Under the pieces are notes generated by a model. It made no database searches. It saw only the letters and a program-made list of their open reading frames with translations, and was not told where the DNA came from. A DNA stretch of 64,000 nt, from the NCBI GenBank assembly GCA_032821775.1, contig JAVLRN010000019.1, positions 1-64,000 of the forward strand. The letters run 5' to 3'. A program made the position numbers and the translations under genes. Of this stretch, positions 1 to 10,222 are shown in pieces. The stretch's first letter is position 1, and each line of letters starts with the position of its first letter. The DNA comes from Sanguinoderma infundibulare (taxonomy: Eukaryota > Basidiomycota > Agaricomycetes > Polyporales > Polyporaceae).

Positions 1-146
1 ACCCTAACCCTAACCCTAACCCTAACCCTAACCCTAACCCTAACCCTAACCCTAACCCTAACCCTAACCCTAACCCTAACCCTAACCCTAACCCTAACCC
101 TAACCCTAACCCTAACCCTAACCCTAACCCTAACCCTAACCCTAAC
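1..146. repeat. Telomere, (CCCTAA)n
   Basis: Uninterrupted tandem hexamer CCCTAA, about 24 copies, starting at base 1. This is the C-rich strand of the TTAGGG telomere used by most filamentous fungi, so the window starts at a chromosome end and the + strand reads inward. The array stops abruptly at the sequence CGGAAGTACC. Confidence 0.98.
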
Positions 147-691
147 GGAAGTACCCGTTGAGTAAGCGCGCGCTTAACCACCGCGCTTATTATGTAAGAT
201 TAAGCGCCTTAAGTTCGTCTAAGGGCACATGACCATCTAAGCGCCGCTTGCGGCGCTTAGATTGCGATTGGCCACGTGCTAGGTCACGTGTTCTTTATCT
301 AATCTCATCTTTCCCGGACCACGGTCCGGACGTGATAAGATAAGGATGAAGTGAACACGTGATGACCGGAAGGGCGGCCATCAGAACGTAAGCTTGATTA
401 GTCCTCGGCCCGCGCCAGGCTATTCTAGACCGCCGGCTTCTCGGCCGGCATGATCACGCCATCGCTTCGGCACAGTTATTTGCAATTGCGCACGGACCAT
501 CGTACGATCGGTTTAATTCAGCCAATCGGAACTCCGTGTGAACGGACCAAATAACAGGATACTAAGGTTGCCCTGACGAGCTTATAAGTGAAACAGGCGA
601 GCAGGAGGTCGGCAAGTCCACCTCCCCTGTTGGCAACCCCCTTTCGTAGCTAGTCGTTGCGTGTTCACTCCATCCTAACCCTAACCCTAAG
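147..691. repeat. Subtelomeric repeat, copy 1
   Basis: Begins GGAAGTACCCGTTGAG next to the telomere and ends in an interstitial tract CCTAACCCTAACCCTAA at about 674-691. It matches 1694-2234 almost throughout, with small substitutions and indels. It contains several dyads (for example TTAAGCGCGCGCTTAA-like and AAGCGCCGCTTGCGGCGCTT) and GTGATAAGATAAGG motifs. No protein-coding frame is convincing. Confidence 0.9.
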
Positions 692-975
692 TCTTCCGTG
701 TCCGATCGGTTTGAAGCTTAACTCTGTTTCCTCTTCAACTCCGTCAATTTTTCTGGTGTTTCCCCTGCATGTAATCCTCTTCCATTTGTTGTAGGATATG
801 TTTCTGTAATATATCTGCAGTTTATCGAGACCTTTTGAAGGCACACTGCTGCTTGTGCTTGCGCGGACGCAGCTTCATGGTGTCCGCTCTGAACATCTGT
901 TTGTTTTGATTGACATACAAAGCCCGGAAACCCCGGCCTGGCCCGGCCCACAGCGCCTCCGCACGTACACACCAC

Positions 976-1240
976 CCCTGTGTCTGCGCGGAGACACGAC
1001 CCTTGTGTCTGCACGGAGCCACGACCCTTGTGTCTGCGCAGACACATGACCCATGTGTCTGTGTGGAGCCATGACCCTTGTGTCCGTGTGGAGACACGAG
1101 TCATGTGTCTGCGCAGACACACGACCCATGTGTCTGCGTGGACACACGACCTATGTGTCTGCGCAGACACACAACACTTGTGTCCGTGCGGACACATCAC
1201 CCTTGTGTCTGCGCGGACGCAGCACCCCTGTGTCCGCGCA
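976..1240. repeat. 25-bp minisatellite, about 10.5 units
   Basis: Tandem units of 25 bp with the consensus core TGTGTCTGCGCAGACACA, which is itself palindromic, followed by about 7 bp (CGACCCT or similar). Units vary at a few positions, mostly within the dyad. All frames across the array are open because 25 is not a multiple of three and stops are rare in the unit, so the long frames here are compositional. A nearly vestigial version (about one unit) sits at 2236-2285 in the duplicated block. Confidence 0.93.
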
Positions 1241-1310
1241 CTTTCAACAGCGAAGTCCTAGCTTTTCGTTGCCCTAACCCTGATCCCCTCTACTCAACCC
1301 CCCTGTTCAT

Positions 1311-1693
1311 CTAACCGGATCTCGGTCCAGCAGTGATAAGATAAGATAACACATGACATGTGCTGATCAGCTGTCCGGCCATCAAACGTAAGCATGATTA
1401 GTCCTCGGCCCATCCAGGCTATTCTTGAACACCGACTTCCCCGTCGGCATGCCGGCTTCACGGCCGACATCACACAATCGTTGCGCATTCGATTTGCAAT
1501 TGTGCACGGACCATCGTACGATTTGTCATCATCCAATGAGTGTTTGTGCGACCCCGTGCAAACACGGGAATACTAGGTTGCCCTGACAAGCATATAAGCG
1601 AAACGGGGCTGGGACGTGGTTCTATCAAGTCTCCCGTTGGCAACCATTTCAGCACTAGTCGTTTGTGGTGTTCATCTCCTCCCTAACCCTAAC
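1311..1693. repeat. Subtelomeric repeat, copy 2 (5' truncated)
   Basis: Starts within the repeat at CTAACCGGATCTCGGTCCAGCAG, which aligns to about 1858 in copy 3. It runs through the GTGATAAGATAAG, AAACGTAAGCATGA and GGACCATCGTACGAT landmarks and ends in CCCTAACCCTAAC at about 1681-1693, where copy 3 begins. It lacks the first third of the unit. Confidence 0.85.
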
Positions 1694-2234
1694 GGAAGTA
1701 CCCGTTGAGTTAAGCGCGCGCTTAATGGCACGTGCTTATTATGTAAGGTTAAGCGCCTTAAGTTTGTCTTGGAGGTCACATGTTAAATAAGTGCTGCAAG
1801 CGGCGCTTATTTGCGAATTGACATGTGATCTGGCACCACACGTGATGCCTTATCTTATCTAACTGGATCTCAGTCCGGCAGTGATAAGATAAGGATGGAA
1901 TGAACACGTGATGTCCGAAAGGAGGTTGCCATCAAACGTAAGCATGAATATGTACTCGGCCCGACCAGTCTATTCTTGACCGCCGGCTTCTCGGCCGGCA
2001 TGATCACGCCATCGCTTTGGCACAGTTATTTGCAATTGCGCACGGACCATCGTACGATCAGTTTAATTCAGCCAATCAGAACTCCATGTGAACGGACCAA
2101 ACAACAGGATACTAAGGTTGCCCTGACGAGCATATAAGCGAAACAGGCGAGCAGGAGGTCAGCAAGTCCACCTCCCCTGTTGGCAACCCCCTTTCGTAGC
2201 TAGTCGTTGCGTGTTCACTCCATCCTAACCCTAA
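1694..2234. repeat. Subtelomeric repeat, copy 3
   Basis: Starts GGAAGTACCCGTTGAG exactly where the interstitial tract of copy 2 ends, follows copy 1 base for base with scattered differences, and ends in CCTAACCCTAAG. The following 2235-2345 again resembles 1196-1310 (GCACTTTCAACTGCGAAGTCCTAGC), so the duplicated block includes the minisatellite flank. Confidence 0.9.
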
Positions 2235-2447
2235 GACACCTCCCTTATATTCGCGCAGACACAGCACCCCTGTGTCCATGCACTTTCAACTGCGAAGTCC
2301 TAGCTTTTTGTTACCCTGACCCTGACCCCGCCTACTCAACACCCCCTTTCATGAGCCATTGTGGGCCTCATCAGACCTGTCACTGCACCATAAGTGTCCA
2401 TTTCAAAATGTCTAACAGGGGGGTTTTGCACCTCTGACCTCTGACCT

Positions 2448-2504
2448 CTGACAGGTCTGAACCATGTCTGAAAACATCTGAAACATCTGTGTCAGACCTG
2501 TCAG
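2448..2504. repeat. Short inverted repeat (hairpin)
   Basis: Perfect 13-bp arms CTGACAGGTCTGA (2448-2460) and TCAGACCTGTCAG (2492-2504) separated by 31 bp, preceded by three CTCTGAC units at 2431-2450. A further TCAGACCTGTCA copy lies near 2369. It could be the end of a small non-autonomous element or only a simple-sequence hairpin. Confidence 0.7.
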
Positions 2505-3992
2505 AACTCCTGGAAATTTCTGATGGTCATTGTCCAAAGGGACATCTCTTGCCATTACTATTGCCGAGTGGCGAGGACGCCGCAAGCGCACAGCTAGGCA
2601 GTCTGCTCGGCTCGTCACAAGCGAAATAGGGTGATATGTCCGCCGGTCTCTAGGGAGTCCCTGCCTCGCGCATGTCAATGTCGTAGACAGATGGAATACT
2701 CGCACAGAATACGTACCAGGAACAGATGGATGCTGACCTTGTAAATAAACAATGGGTCTTCCTGGAACAATGTGAAGGCAGACGTGTGGCGGTCGCTGCC
2801 CAGAGAAGATGTCAGCCATGACCAAGGTGAACCCGATCCGGCATTTCCGGGATGGGAAGGAGAAGGATAGCATATACATACGTACTAGACAGGATGCATA
2901 CTTTCAGAGCGGGGCGCGTGCGTTTCACGTTTAATGCAGGGCAAGCACTAGAGCAGAAGAATAGAACCAGGGAAACAAGACCCAACTGGCATCGAAAGAT
3001 GTATTGGGCATGGGCGTGGCCATAGGTCAAGCTTGAGATGCGGGTTGCTCTGATCGAGACAGCATTCCATGGGCATCTGCCGCGAGGACCAGGGCAGAGC
3101 GCCAGCCGCGGAGTGGGCGAACGGCGACGGAGACGGAGACGCTTCGTGCCCGTAGCGTCCCGGAAGAAGTCAAACAGACGCAGACGCACTTCCTGTCCTT
3201 GATGTACATGCTTGCCGCACGAGCTCCGACGGCCAAGTCCGAAGGGTGCCTATGTCGTGATCACAAGCTACCCGCGCAGCTTTTGCAGTAACGCCTGTTC
3301 TGTCTATGCTTAGCGTATGCGTAACGTTTCCTTCGTTAGCGGGAACTTACCATCGCTGCCACGCTCGCGGTTCCTTCTACGTATTCGCTCAAGATCCGGA
3401 CGAGCTTCGTTGAGCACAGCGCTTGAACGACGCGTATATGAACTACCGAAATCGCTCAACCTTTTATCAACAAGATCCTTCACATCCGCCGAGGAATCTG
3501 GCCTTGGTGACTGCGTAGGTAGGTGGACGATGCCGAAGAGATGGAAACCGTGAACCTGGATTCATGATGCCGGACCTTCGCCGGCGACCTTGGTGTTGGC
3601 GGTTAAAGATAAGCGTGCGCGTCCGAGAGCGAATATGTGCTGGGCAGGACGGATCTATATCCTACAATAGGATCCGCCGGGCGCGTTTGCGTCCGGGAAG
3701 AGAGAAGGTTGGAGTTCTGACGCCGATGGTGACGACGCGCGCTGGACATGTGCCTTAAGTTCTCGTCTTCGGCCGAGTGCCAAAGCTGTTCGGAGTGGTC
3801 CCGGTCACCAAATTTGGCCGTGATTCGTGGCGAAAGAGACCTCGGGGACTCAGCGGGTGAATCATGAGTGGGCAGCCGACAAGGATACACATCGCGAGTT
3901 GCGTCAAGGTCCGAGCCTGAGGACGCATGAGAGCAAGCGATGAGAGACGTTTTACAGGTACCTGCTGATAGCCAGGGCATAGACGTCATGTA
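2505..3992. other. No gene recognised
   Basis: About 1.5 kb of subtelomeric sequence. Open frames up to 155 codons exist on the minus strand (2412-2879) but have no recognisable domain, no matching intron structure and no conserved motif. I see no RNA gene. Confidence 0.5.
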
Positions 3993-5180
3993 TTACAGTG
4001 AGGCCGGTACGGCGTCGACGGCGTTCTGGCTGTCGCCGAGGTAGTAGTTCGGCATGAAGAACGAGAGTGCGAGCGGCGCGACCGAGAGCACCGTCGCCGC
4101 GATCAGCATCAGCTTCATCACGTCGCCATACGCTAGAGTATAGCACGTCAGTGTCCCGCTGGAAACGAGGAAGAAGGACGACGGAAGCGGTTGGGGGAGG
4201 AGAGGGGACGTACCTGCGATGGCGCCCTCGCGCGTGGGGTCGCCGAAGGGGAGCTCCATGACGTCCGTGATGGAGCCGAAGAGTGCGGCGCACGTCGTCG
4301 CGTTCGCGTTCGGGAGGTGCTCCGCGAGTTTCACCGGCATCTCGCTCGTCTAGATCGCGCCCGCTGTCGCATTGCACGTCATCATCATCATTCAGCACGC
4401 ATCCCGGCGCTCAAAGGAAGGGGGGAGAAGGGGAGACTCACAGACAGCCGCGCCGACGGCGCCGCCGATCTCAGTCCAGAGGAGGACGAGCGCGGTGGTG
4501 ATGGCCATGTCGACGTGGGGGACGGCGGCCTGGGAGGCAACGGTGGTGCAGATGGAGGCGAAGCCGCCGCCCATGCCCTGGAGGATCTGCGTCCAGACGA
4601 CCTCGGCGTCGGACGCGTTCACGCCGCGCGAGTGGATCATCAGGCCGACGCCCCTGGGCAGTCGAGTTCCGTTGAGTAAAAAAACGCGCAGAGGAAGAGA
4701 GAAGGGAAGTGGAGAAGCGGCTCACAGGAGGCGGATGGCGAGGCCGACGATGAGGAGGGCCCTTGTAGCGGTGGAGGAAGCGCATGCCGCGGCTGGCGGA
4801 GATGCCGAAGACGGTGAGCGCGACGGACTGGGCCTGGTTGAAGTAGGTGGCGTTGACGAGCGTCCAGTCCTTGGTGATGAGGATGAACGAGTAGAGGTAG
4901 GTCGTCGTGAGGTAGTACGAGAAGAAGTCGAAGAAGCCGATCCAGGCCGCGAGCACGACGGTCCGGTTCGTGATCAGCCGGCGCGCGATGACGGGCCGCG
5001 TCGCGAAGTACAACTCCCAGACGGCGACGACGGGGAGCAGCAGGCAGCCGATGACGAGCATCGCGATCATCGACGCTGGCGAAAAAGAAAAAGAAACGGT
5101 CAGAGCTGCGGGTGAATTGATCCGGGTGTGGAAAGGAACTCACGGTTGTGCCACTGGTTCTCCTCGTCCAGCCCGCTCAT
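3993..5180 (-). pseudogene. Siderophore-iron transporter (MFS, SIT/ARN type), broken
   Basis: The minus strand carries the C-terminal two thirds of a major facilitator of the fungal SIT/ARN/Str class, which takes up ferric-siderophore chelates at the plasma or endosomal membrane. Diagnostic stretches are EENQWHNPSMIAMLVIG, YYLTTTYLYSFILITK, GVNASDAEVVWTQILQGMGG, KLAEHLPNANATTCAALFG and a tail ending NYYLGDSQNAVDAVPASL. Introns with good sites remain (for example GTGAGT near 5118 and GTACGT near 4212). Three lesions are seen. The N-terminal membrane half is absent upstream of about 5180. One extra base at 4755-4763 (AAGGGCCC) shifts the frame between LHRYK and ALLIVGLAIRLL. A TAG at 4350-4352 replaces the Trp expected in a GAIWTSEMP-like stretch. 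The last two depend on my intron choices, which keep the family motifs in frame on both sides. Confidence 0.85.
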
Positions 5181-5296
5181 CTGAGCACATGTCTATTCCC
5201 AGCCGTCCGCGTCCCATCGTGGTGGGACAAGATACAAGGAGAAGTAGGTGACGTTCCGGTCGCGTCGAGTGGGTCGAGAGCATTGACGGTGTGTAG

Positions 5297-5654
5297 GTTC
5301 CTGGCGTTGAGGGAGAAGTACGACCAGGTCACCGCGGTACGTCTCCCCCTCTTGTTGCATGTCACTGGTGAGCCTCAACGCGTCCTCAAGCGTCCAGGCG
5401 CATTCAGAGTACGAACGTGCTCTCGCACGCGCAGATGAAAAACTTAGGCGGCTCCAGGAGGAGTGCAAGTACGTCCTCTCTCTCTCCTCCTTTCTTTGCG
5501 ATCACTCTCTCTCATCTGCCCCACTGCTCAGCATCCTACCCTGCCTCGACGCAGTCGACATCGCGGTCCCCGCCCAGCCCAGCCCAGCCTCGTCCACTAC
5601 CTCAAGAGCGACCCCATAGCCCCCGCTTACTACTCCTACACCGTCCCCTATTGA
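5297..5654 (+). pseudogene. 3' fragment of a coiled-coil protein gene, frameshifted
   Basis: Three exon-like pieces on the plus strand: FLALREKYDQVTA (from about 5297, donor GTACGT), AHSEYERALARADEKLRRLQEEC (donor GTACGT near 5470) and a terminal piece DAVDIAVPAQPS that continues as LVHYLKSDPIAPAYYSYTVP in the next frame to a TGA at 5652-5654. The break is at CCCAGCCCAGCCCAGCC (5573-5589), three tandem CCCAG units; removing one unit would restore a single frame. The middle exon has heptad-like charged sequence. I do not recognise the family. No start or upstream exons are visible: 5' of about 5297 lies the truncated transporter on the other strand, so two gene fragments meet here. Confidence 0.6.
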
Positions 5655-6868
5655 TTCTACAGTCAGTCCCCTGCCGTCAGAAGATAGCGAAGTCTGGACT
5701 TGCCTTCAAAATCATTTCCGAAGCGGTTCAGAAGTCGACCGCGTGAAACAGTGCCGTGGAACCGGATGTTCGCAAACAGGACGCCCTCAAGCAGTTCTGA
5801 CATAACGGATGAGCGTCTCCATCTTTCGCCGTTAACGCCGGTATCTTACTCTTTTTTCAGCACGACAGAGGCATGGATACCTCCATTATCTGTTCAAGGC
5901 CTCATGAGAGATCAGGCTTGAAAATGTGAGCCGAGTACTTACAAAGAACAAACCATCGCAGAGTAGTGGTGACCAAGCCTGCGCAGCAGTCAGAGGGATA
6001 GCATTTTTAAAACAAAAAAGCGACGAACCAAAAGCCATGATCTAGTACTCGCCTGTCAGACCGCACCTCCCTGGAACACAGAGCGAACGACTTACTGCCG
6101 CGTGGCGAATGCGCTCCGCGGCGGATGGGTCGAACCGAAATGCCAGACGGGTCCTACGTCGTCGACGTCCGGAGAAGGAGAGTGACATAATACATTGTGC
6201 CGGTGCGACATACATCGGTCTGCCATGTCTGCGACTGCCTAGAGTTCGAGCTAGTTAGCTTTGGAGCTAGACGTTGTCGAGACAAATAATGCGAAGCACA
6301 GTTTCCTGATATTGGCGGGGCATCTGGGTGTCAGTCCACGTACACGTCGCTTCACTTTTCGGAGGGCTAAACGAGTGTACGATCCTACACACTTGCCCTG
6401 TTCGGAAATCGAAGACACAGCATGCTGAGCTCGTCGTCAAGTCATGAGGAATTCGATGATTCTTCGCATTGAAGAGCCGAGTTTGTGATGATGCTATAGC
6501 ATCGCCGACGAAGGGCGATGAAGAAGAGCATCGCCAAGGAGGCAGCACCGCAGATGGAGAGGACTGAGATGGGGGAAGGTGGAGGACATAATTAGAGGAG
6601 GCGATGCGCGGGCTGGCGGCGTCAATCAAGCACATGAAGCCTTCGCTGCAAGCCCGGGCTCGGCGGGCAACCTGCTCCACTGCCTTCCCTGCACTCTTTC
6701 TCTCGTAACTTGCCCCCTCTGGACTGCTCGGCCCTCTCCTCCCCCAGCCTTGTGTCCGCATCCTAGCAAATCTCTCAGCATCGTTGTACTGCCGGAACAG
6801 TCACTTGTCGCGCTCCCCGGCAGCTGGCCATCTGAGATCCCGGACTTTCGGCGGTCGAGGAGTCCACA
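5655..6868. other. No gene recognised
   Basis: About 1.2 kb between the relic zone and the C2-membrane gene. Frames of up to 164 codons occur on the minus strand but show no domain or splice structure. The last 200-300 bases presumably hold the promoter of the gene starting at 6869; no clear TATA box is seen. Confidence 0.5.
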
Positions 6869-9233
6869 ATGAACTTTACTGAGTGCGTTGCCAGCGTGGT
6901 GGCATGTTCGTGGTCTTGCGCTGACGATTCATCGCTTCAATTGGCTCCCGAAGCCCGTGGCATCTCACCGGTGCGTATTAATTACTTCTCCTTGAACCCT
7001 GAGGCTGCCTCGGGTGGCCGCGTCTGACCGTTTACTCTTTATTCAGTCGTCAGGACGCGTGGGCTGCTGTTTGTGCGCCCAGAGAAGTCGTGGCGGCCGA
7101 TTGTCTCCGTCTCGGTCGTCGACAAGCACAACGACGACCACGAGCATGGCCTGCCACATGAAATCGTCCTTGGAAGCGACGGGCAGAACCCAAACTTAAA
7201 ATCGGCGATCCCTGTGTGAGTCCTGCTTCTGTGACTCGTTTTCGGATTTCTCTTTGCTGCAGATGGTCCTTCTTCCGACTACTTGGCTCGTTCTTCTCTG
7301 CGCGTGGCACGCCGCGACTCGTCTTTCTGTAACGCTTGGTGCGCTTCTCCCGGTCTTGTGTCGCATCCACGTGGGGGAACATCGTAGAACGTGGGTGGGT
7401 CGTGCGGGGACCACGATCGCATTCTTCGCTTTTGGCCTCGTCTCCGTGTACGCCCCACTCCTCTAACAGCATGCGCGTCGCAGCCACGACGTCAACCCGA
7501 CCACGAAGCTCGTCATCCAAGTCTTCCACAGGTCCCAGACAAAGAAGAAGCACCGCAAACGCAACCTCGTCGGCACCGCGTCCGTCCGCCTCCTCACCGA
7601 CGTCCTCGCCAAGCACCCCCTCCCCCACGCCCGCCCGGTCGAGTACGACGTCCGGCTCTCGTGTCCGCCACCGCAGCGCAAGAGCCCGACGGTCGGCGGG
7701 AAGCAGCAGCACAGCGCGACGCTCACTGTCCGGTTCGCCGTCCCCACTACACAGGAGCGGGAGCCAGGTCCTTCGCGACATGATTCGCCGCCTCCGATTC
7801 CCATCTCTGAGCATTACGAGACCGAGCCGCTGCTTTCTGACGCGCCTTCGTGTAAGTTTTCAATTCAATCTTCTGTTGTTACAAGCGCACGTCTGAGAGC
7901 GCTCTCGGCTATGCAGCATCGCGCGCGCTCTCGGAAACGTTGGTCACAAACACGCCCGACGAGCGGACGGACGAGATGCCGTGGGGCAAGCAGCCCGAGT
8001 GCGACCGCCTCGAGGGCACTGCCCCGGGCCTCCGGCGCCGGAGAAAGCGCCGCCTGCGCGGGTTCCACGTCGACAGCGACTCGCACGCGGAGACGTCCGA
8101 CGACGACGACGACGAGTCGTGTTTCCCCGAGACGCCGGAGGACGAGCATTTCCCTCCGATATACGAAGACGATCGAGGCTTCAAGTTCGGCGAGGATGGG
8201 GATGACGAAGAGGTGGTGGTGTTTTCGCCGAGCGTGCTGCCGCTGCACGCGGAGCAGGCGAGCGTCGTGAGCGTGCAGGCGTCGGTGTCCTTCGCGGAGG
8301 GCTGCCTTTACTGGATCTCGCCCTACGAGGAGCTGCGGGAGGCGGCGGAGGGCGACGACTGCGAGAAGGCAGAGAAGGTGCTGGCGCGGCTGCTGACGGA
8401 GTGGTACGTCGTCGGCGCGTCGGTGAGTCCCTCTCCTTGCACTTGCGCATACGCATGATCTTGGGCGAGGGTTGTTGATCATGAGGCGCGGGGCACATAC
8501 AGTTGCTCGCTTTGGCTGGCATCGACGCGGCGGTGTTCGGGTTCGCGCCGGGAGGCCTCTTCGTGCTCGAGGGGTTCTCGCTTGGCGCCGTCTCCATCGG
8601 CGCGATCGCGGCCGGGCTCGGGCTGGTGTACGACGCGTGGTTCCTGCTCCTCTACAGCGGCGCGAACGGCGCCAAGTTCCTCGTACGTCCCTCTTCCCCT
8701 TCCTCTTCTTCTCTGGAACATCTAATGACGTGGCGTGACGCGGACGACAGCGCATAGCAAAGGACGTTTACGGCTCGTACTTCTTCTTCGCGCTCACCTG
8801 CCGCCTGCCGATCCTCTGCATGGCGCTCTCCGCGGGCGCGCTCATGGCGTTCCTCCTCGCCGTCGCGTGGACGGCGTGGCCGACGGCGGTGCTCGTCATG
8901 TCCTTCGTCGCCGGCTTCCTGCTCACGAGCCAGTTCGTCGTCTTTGGCCTCCACCGCCTCGTCAACTTGGTCGTGTGGCTCCTTAGGGTCGCCTGGAGGA
9001 CGGGCGCGGGCCGGGGACGAGCGGGCTCACCTGTTACACGTCCGACGGCGGAGCCGCAGCCGCATGCCCAGGGCGCGAGTGAGCTGGAAAGCGGGAGGGA
9101 GAGGGAGCAGAGGATAGAGATGCCGGTCCCGCGTCCTGCCGCTCCGCCAGGACATTTGGTGGCGTCCCCGGGCCACGTCACCGCGCATCCGAAGGTGGAG
9201 ATGGTGTGGGCTGAAGACGTGAGTCCACAGTGA
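6869..9233 (+). CDS. C2-like domain plus multi-membrane-segment protein (paralogue A)
   Basis: Seven exons read cleanly: 6869-6882, 6954-6970 (a 17-nt microexon), 7047-7215, 7484-7851, 7917-8422, 8503-8682 and 8751-9233. They total 1737 nt, or 578 residues. The start gives MNFTDPWHLTVVRTRG. Residues about 5-180 look like a C2-type beta domain (WRPIVSVSVVDKH, LGSDGQNPNLKSAIP, KLVIQVFHRSQTKKKHRKRN). An acidic low-complexity linker follows, then PYEELREAAEGDD. About four hydrophobic segments come next (SLGAVSIGAIAAGLGLVYDAWFLLL and YGSYFFFALTCRLPILCM onward), then a polar tail. The likely location is a membrane with the C2 domain cytosolic; function unknown. The gene at 40829-42732 has the same architecture and intron positions. 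The 268-bp intron before exon 4 is longer than its neighbours. Confidence 0.9.
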
Positions 9234-10222
9234 ATTCTGGTTCGCGAAAGGTCCTGATCAGCGTGCGTGGACTTTGAAGCGCGGCGGGGAACGCGAAGCC
9301 TCTGTCGCATCGTAGGTCTCTGGATGGGTTCGACGAGCCCGTTATACCTTATACCTTATACCGGCATCCTTTCCTGGGCTATAGCACGGGCCAATACCTT
9401 CCCGCCCGCCCACAGCGCAACAGGAGCGTCGATCCCGGGTGACGAAATGTAACCTGCAATTATCCCCGGGTTGAAGTTGAACGACGATCTCTGTACGCGT
9501 CGACTTGTGGGAGCGGCTTGGATGCTCCAGCCGCAGCGACCACGTACGGAGTTACAGTGCGTCTTGCCGATGTATTGCGGTGTGTTGTACAACATGCTGC
9601 ATTGGACAATGTGATTAGGAATGTACGTAGGATGTGTTGTAGCGTCGCTTGCTCGTTGACATATATCCGAGATCATGCACATGCATGCGGTCGACGTTTG
9701 CATCAGTCGGCTGGCCTTCGAACAAGCTTTCGGTGCGCGTGCTCGTCCGAAGGGTAAGCAAGCACCATCTCCTGAAAGCGATCCTGAAGCACAGCTTCAC
9801 AGAACCGATCATTAAGGACTTTGCCCTATCTTTCAAAGTGCCCGTCAAATTCGAAACTGACATGACCCCAAGCTGTGCTTCCGAGTGTTTGTTATTTGGC
9901 AGGTCCGCGAAAGTCGCGAGGCGCAAGCGCAACCAAGCAAGGGTGCATGCGTATGTATAACCTTTTGCCGTAGATTAGCTTGTGTACAGTAATGCGGTCG
10001 GAACGTCCTCGCTAGTAGTGTCACTCTTGGTCTCTTCAACGAACGTCTACGATCGTCTGTCCATGGTCATCTCGTCATCCTGCGGTGGGCAGGGATGCAT
10101 AGCAGTGGTATCGATTCAAAGCACTTCTCCCTCGCGCACCCGCCCGGGCCATGCAATCCAACGCCGCCCACTCGCTCATCCTGCTAAGCCAAACGAACCC
10201 TCTCCGGCTCCGGACACCGCGC
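9234..10222. other. No gene recognised
   Basis: Convergent 3' ends of the C2-membrane gene (+) and the SKT5-like gene (-). It holds a small CTTATAC-type tandem (about 9341-9362). Frames of about 100 codons on both strands overlap each other and show no family features. Confidence 0.5.

Noticed and set aside
976..1240. CRISPR-like array
   Set aside because: Units are directly tandem with no unique spacers, in a eukaryotic subtelomere; it is a minisatellite.
718..1314. Overlapping long frames (up to 160 codons) across the 25-bp minisatellite
   Set aside because: Frames on both strands and in all phases follow from a stop-poor repeat whose unit length is not a multiple of three.
147..2234. GATA-factor iron control linked to the nearby siderophore transporter
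   Set aside because: GTGATAAGATAAG motifs recur in all subtelomeric copies and are over 2.9 kb from a transporter whose own promoter is missing.
2412..3236. Minus-strand frames of 125-155 codons as genes
   Set aside because: No domain, no coherent introns, and the frames overlap the hairpin and subtelomeric junk.
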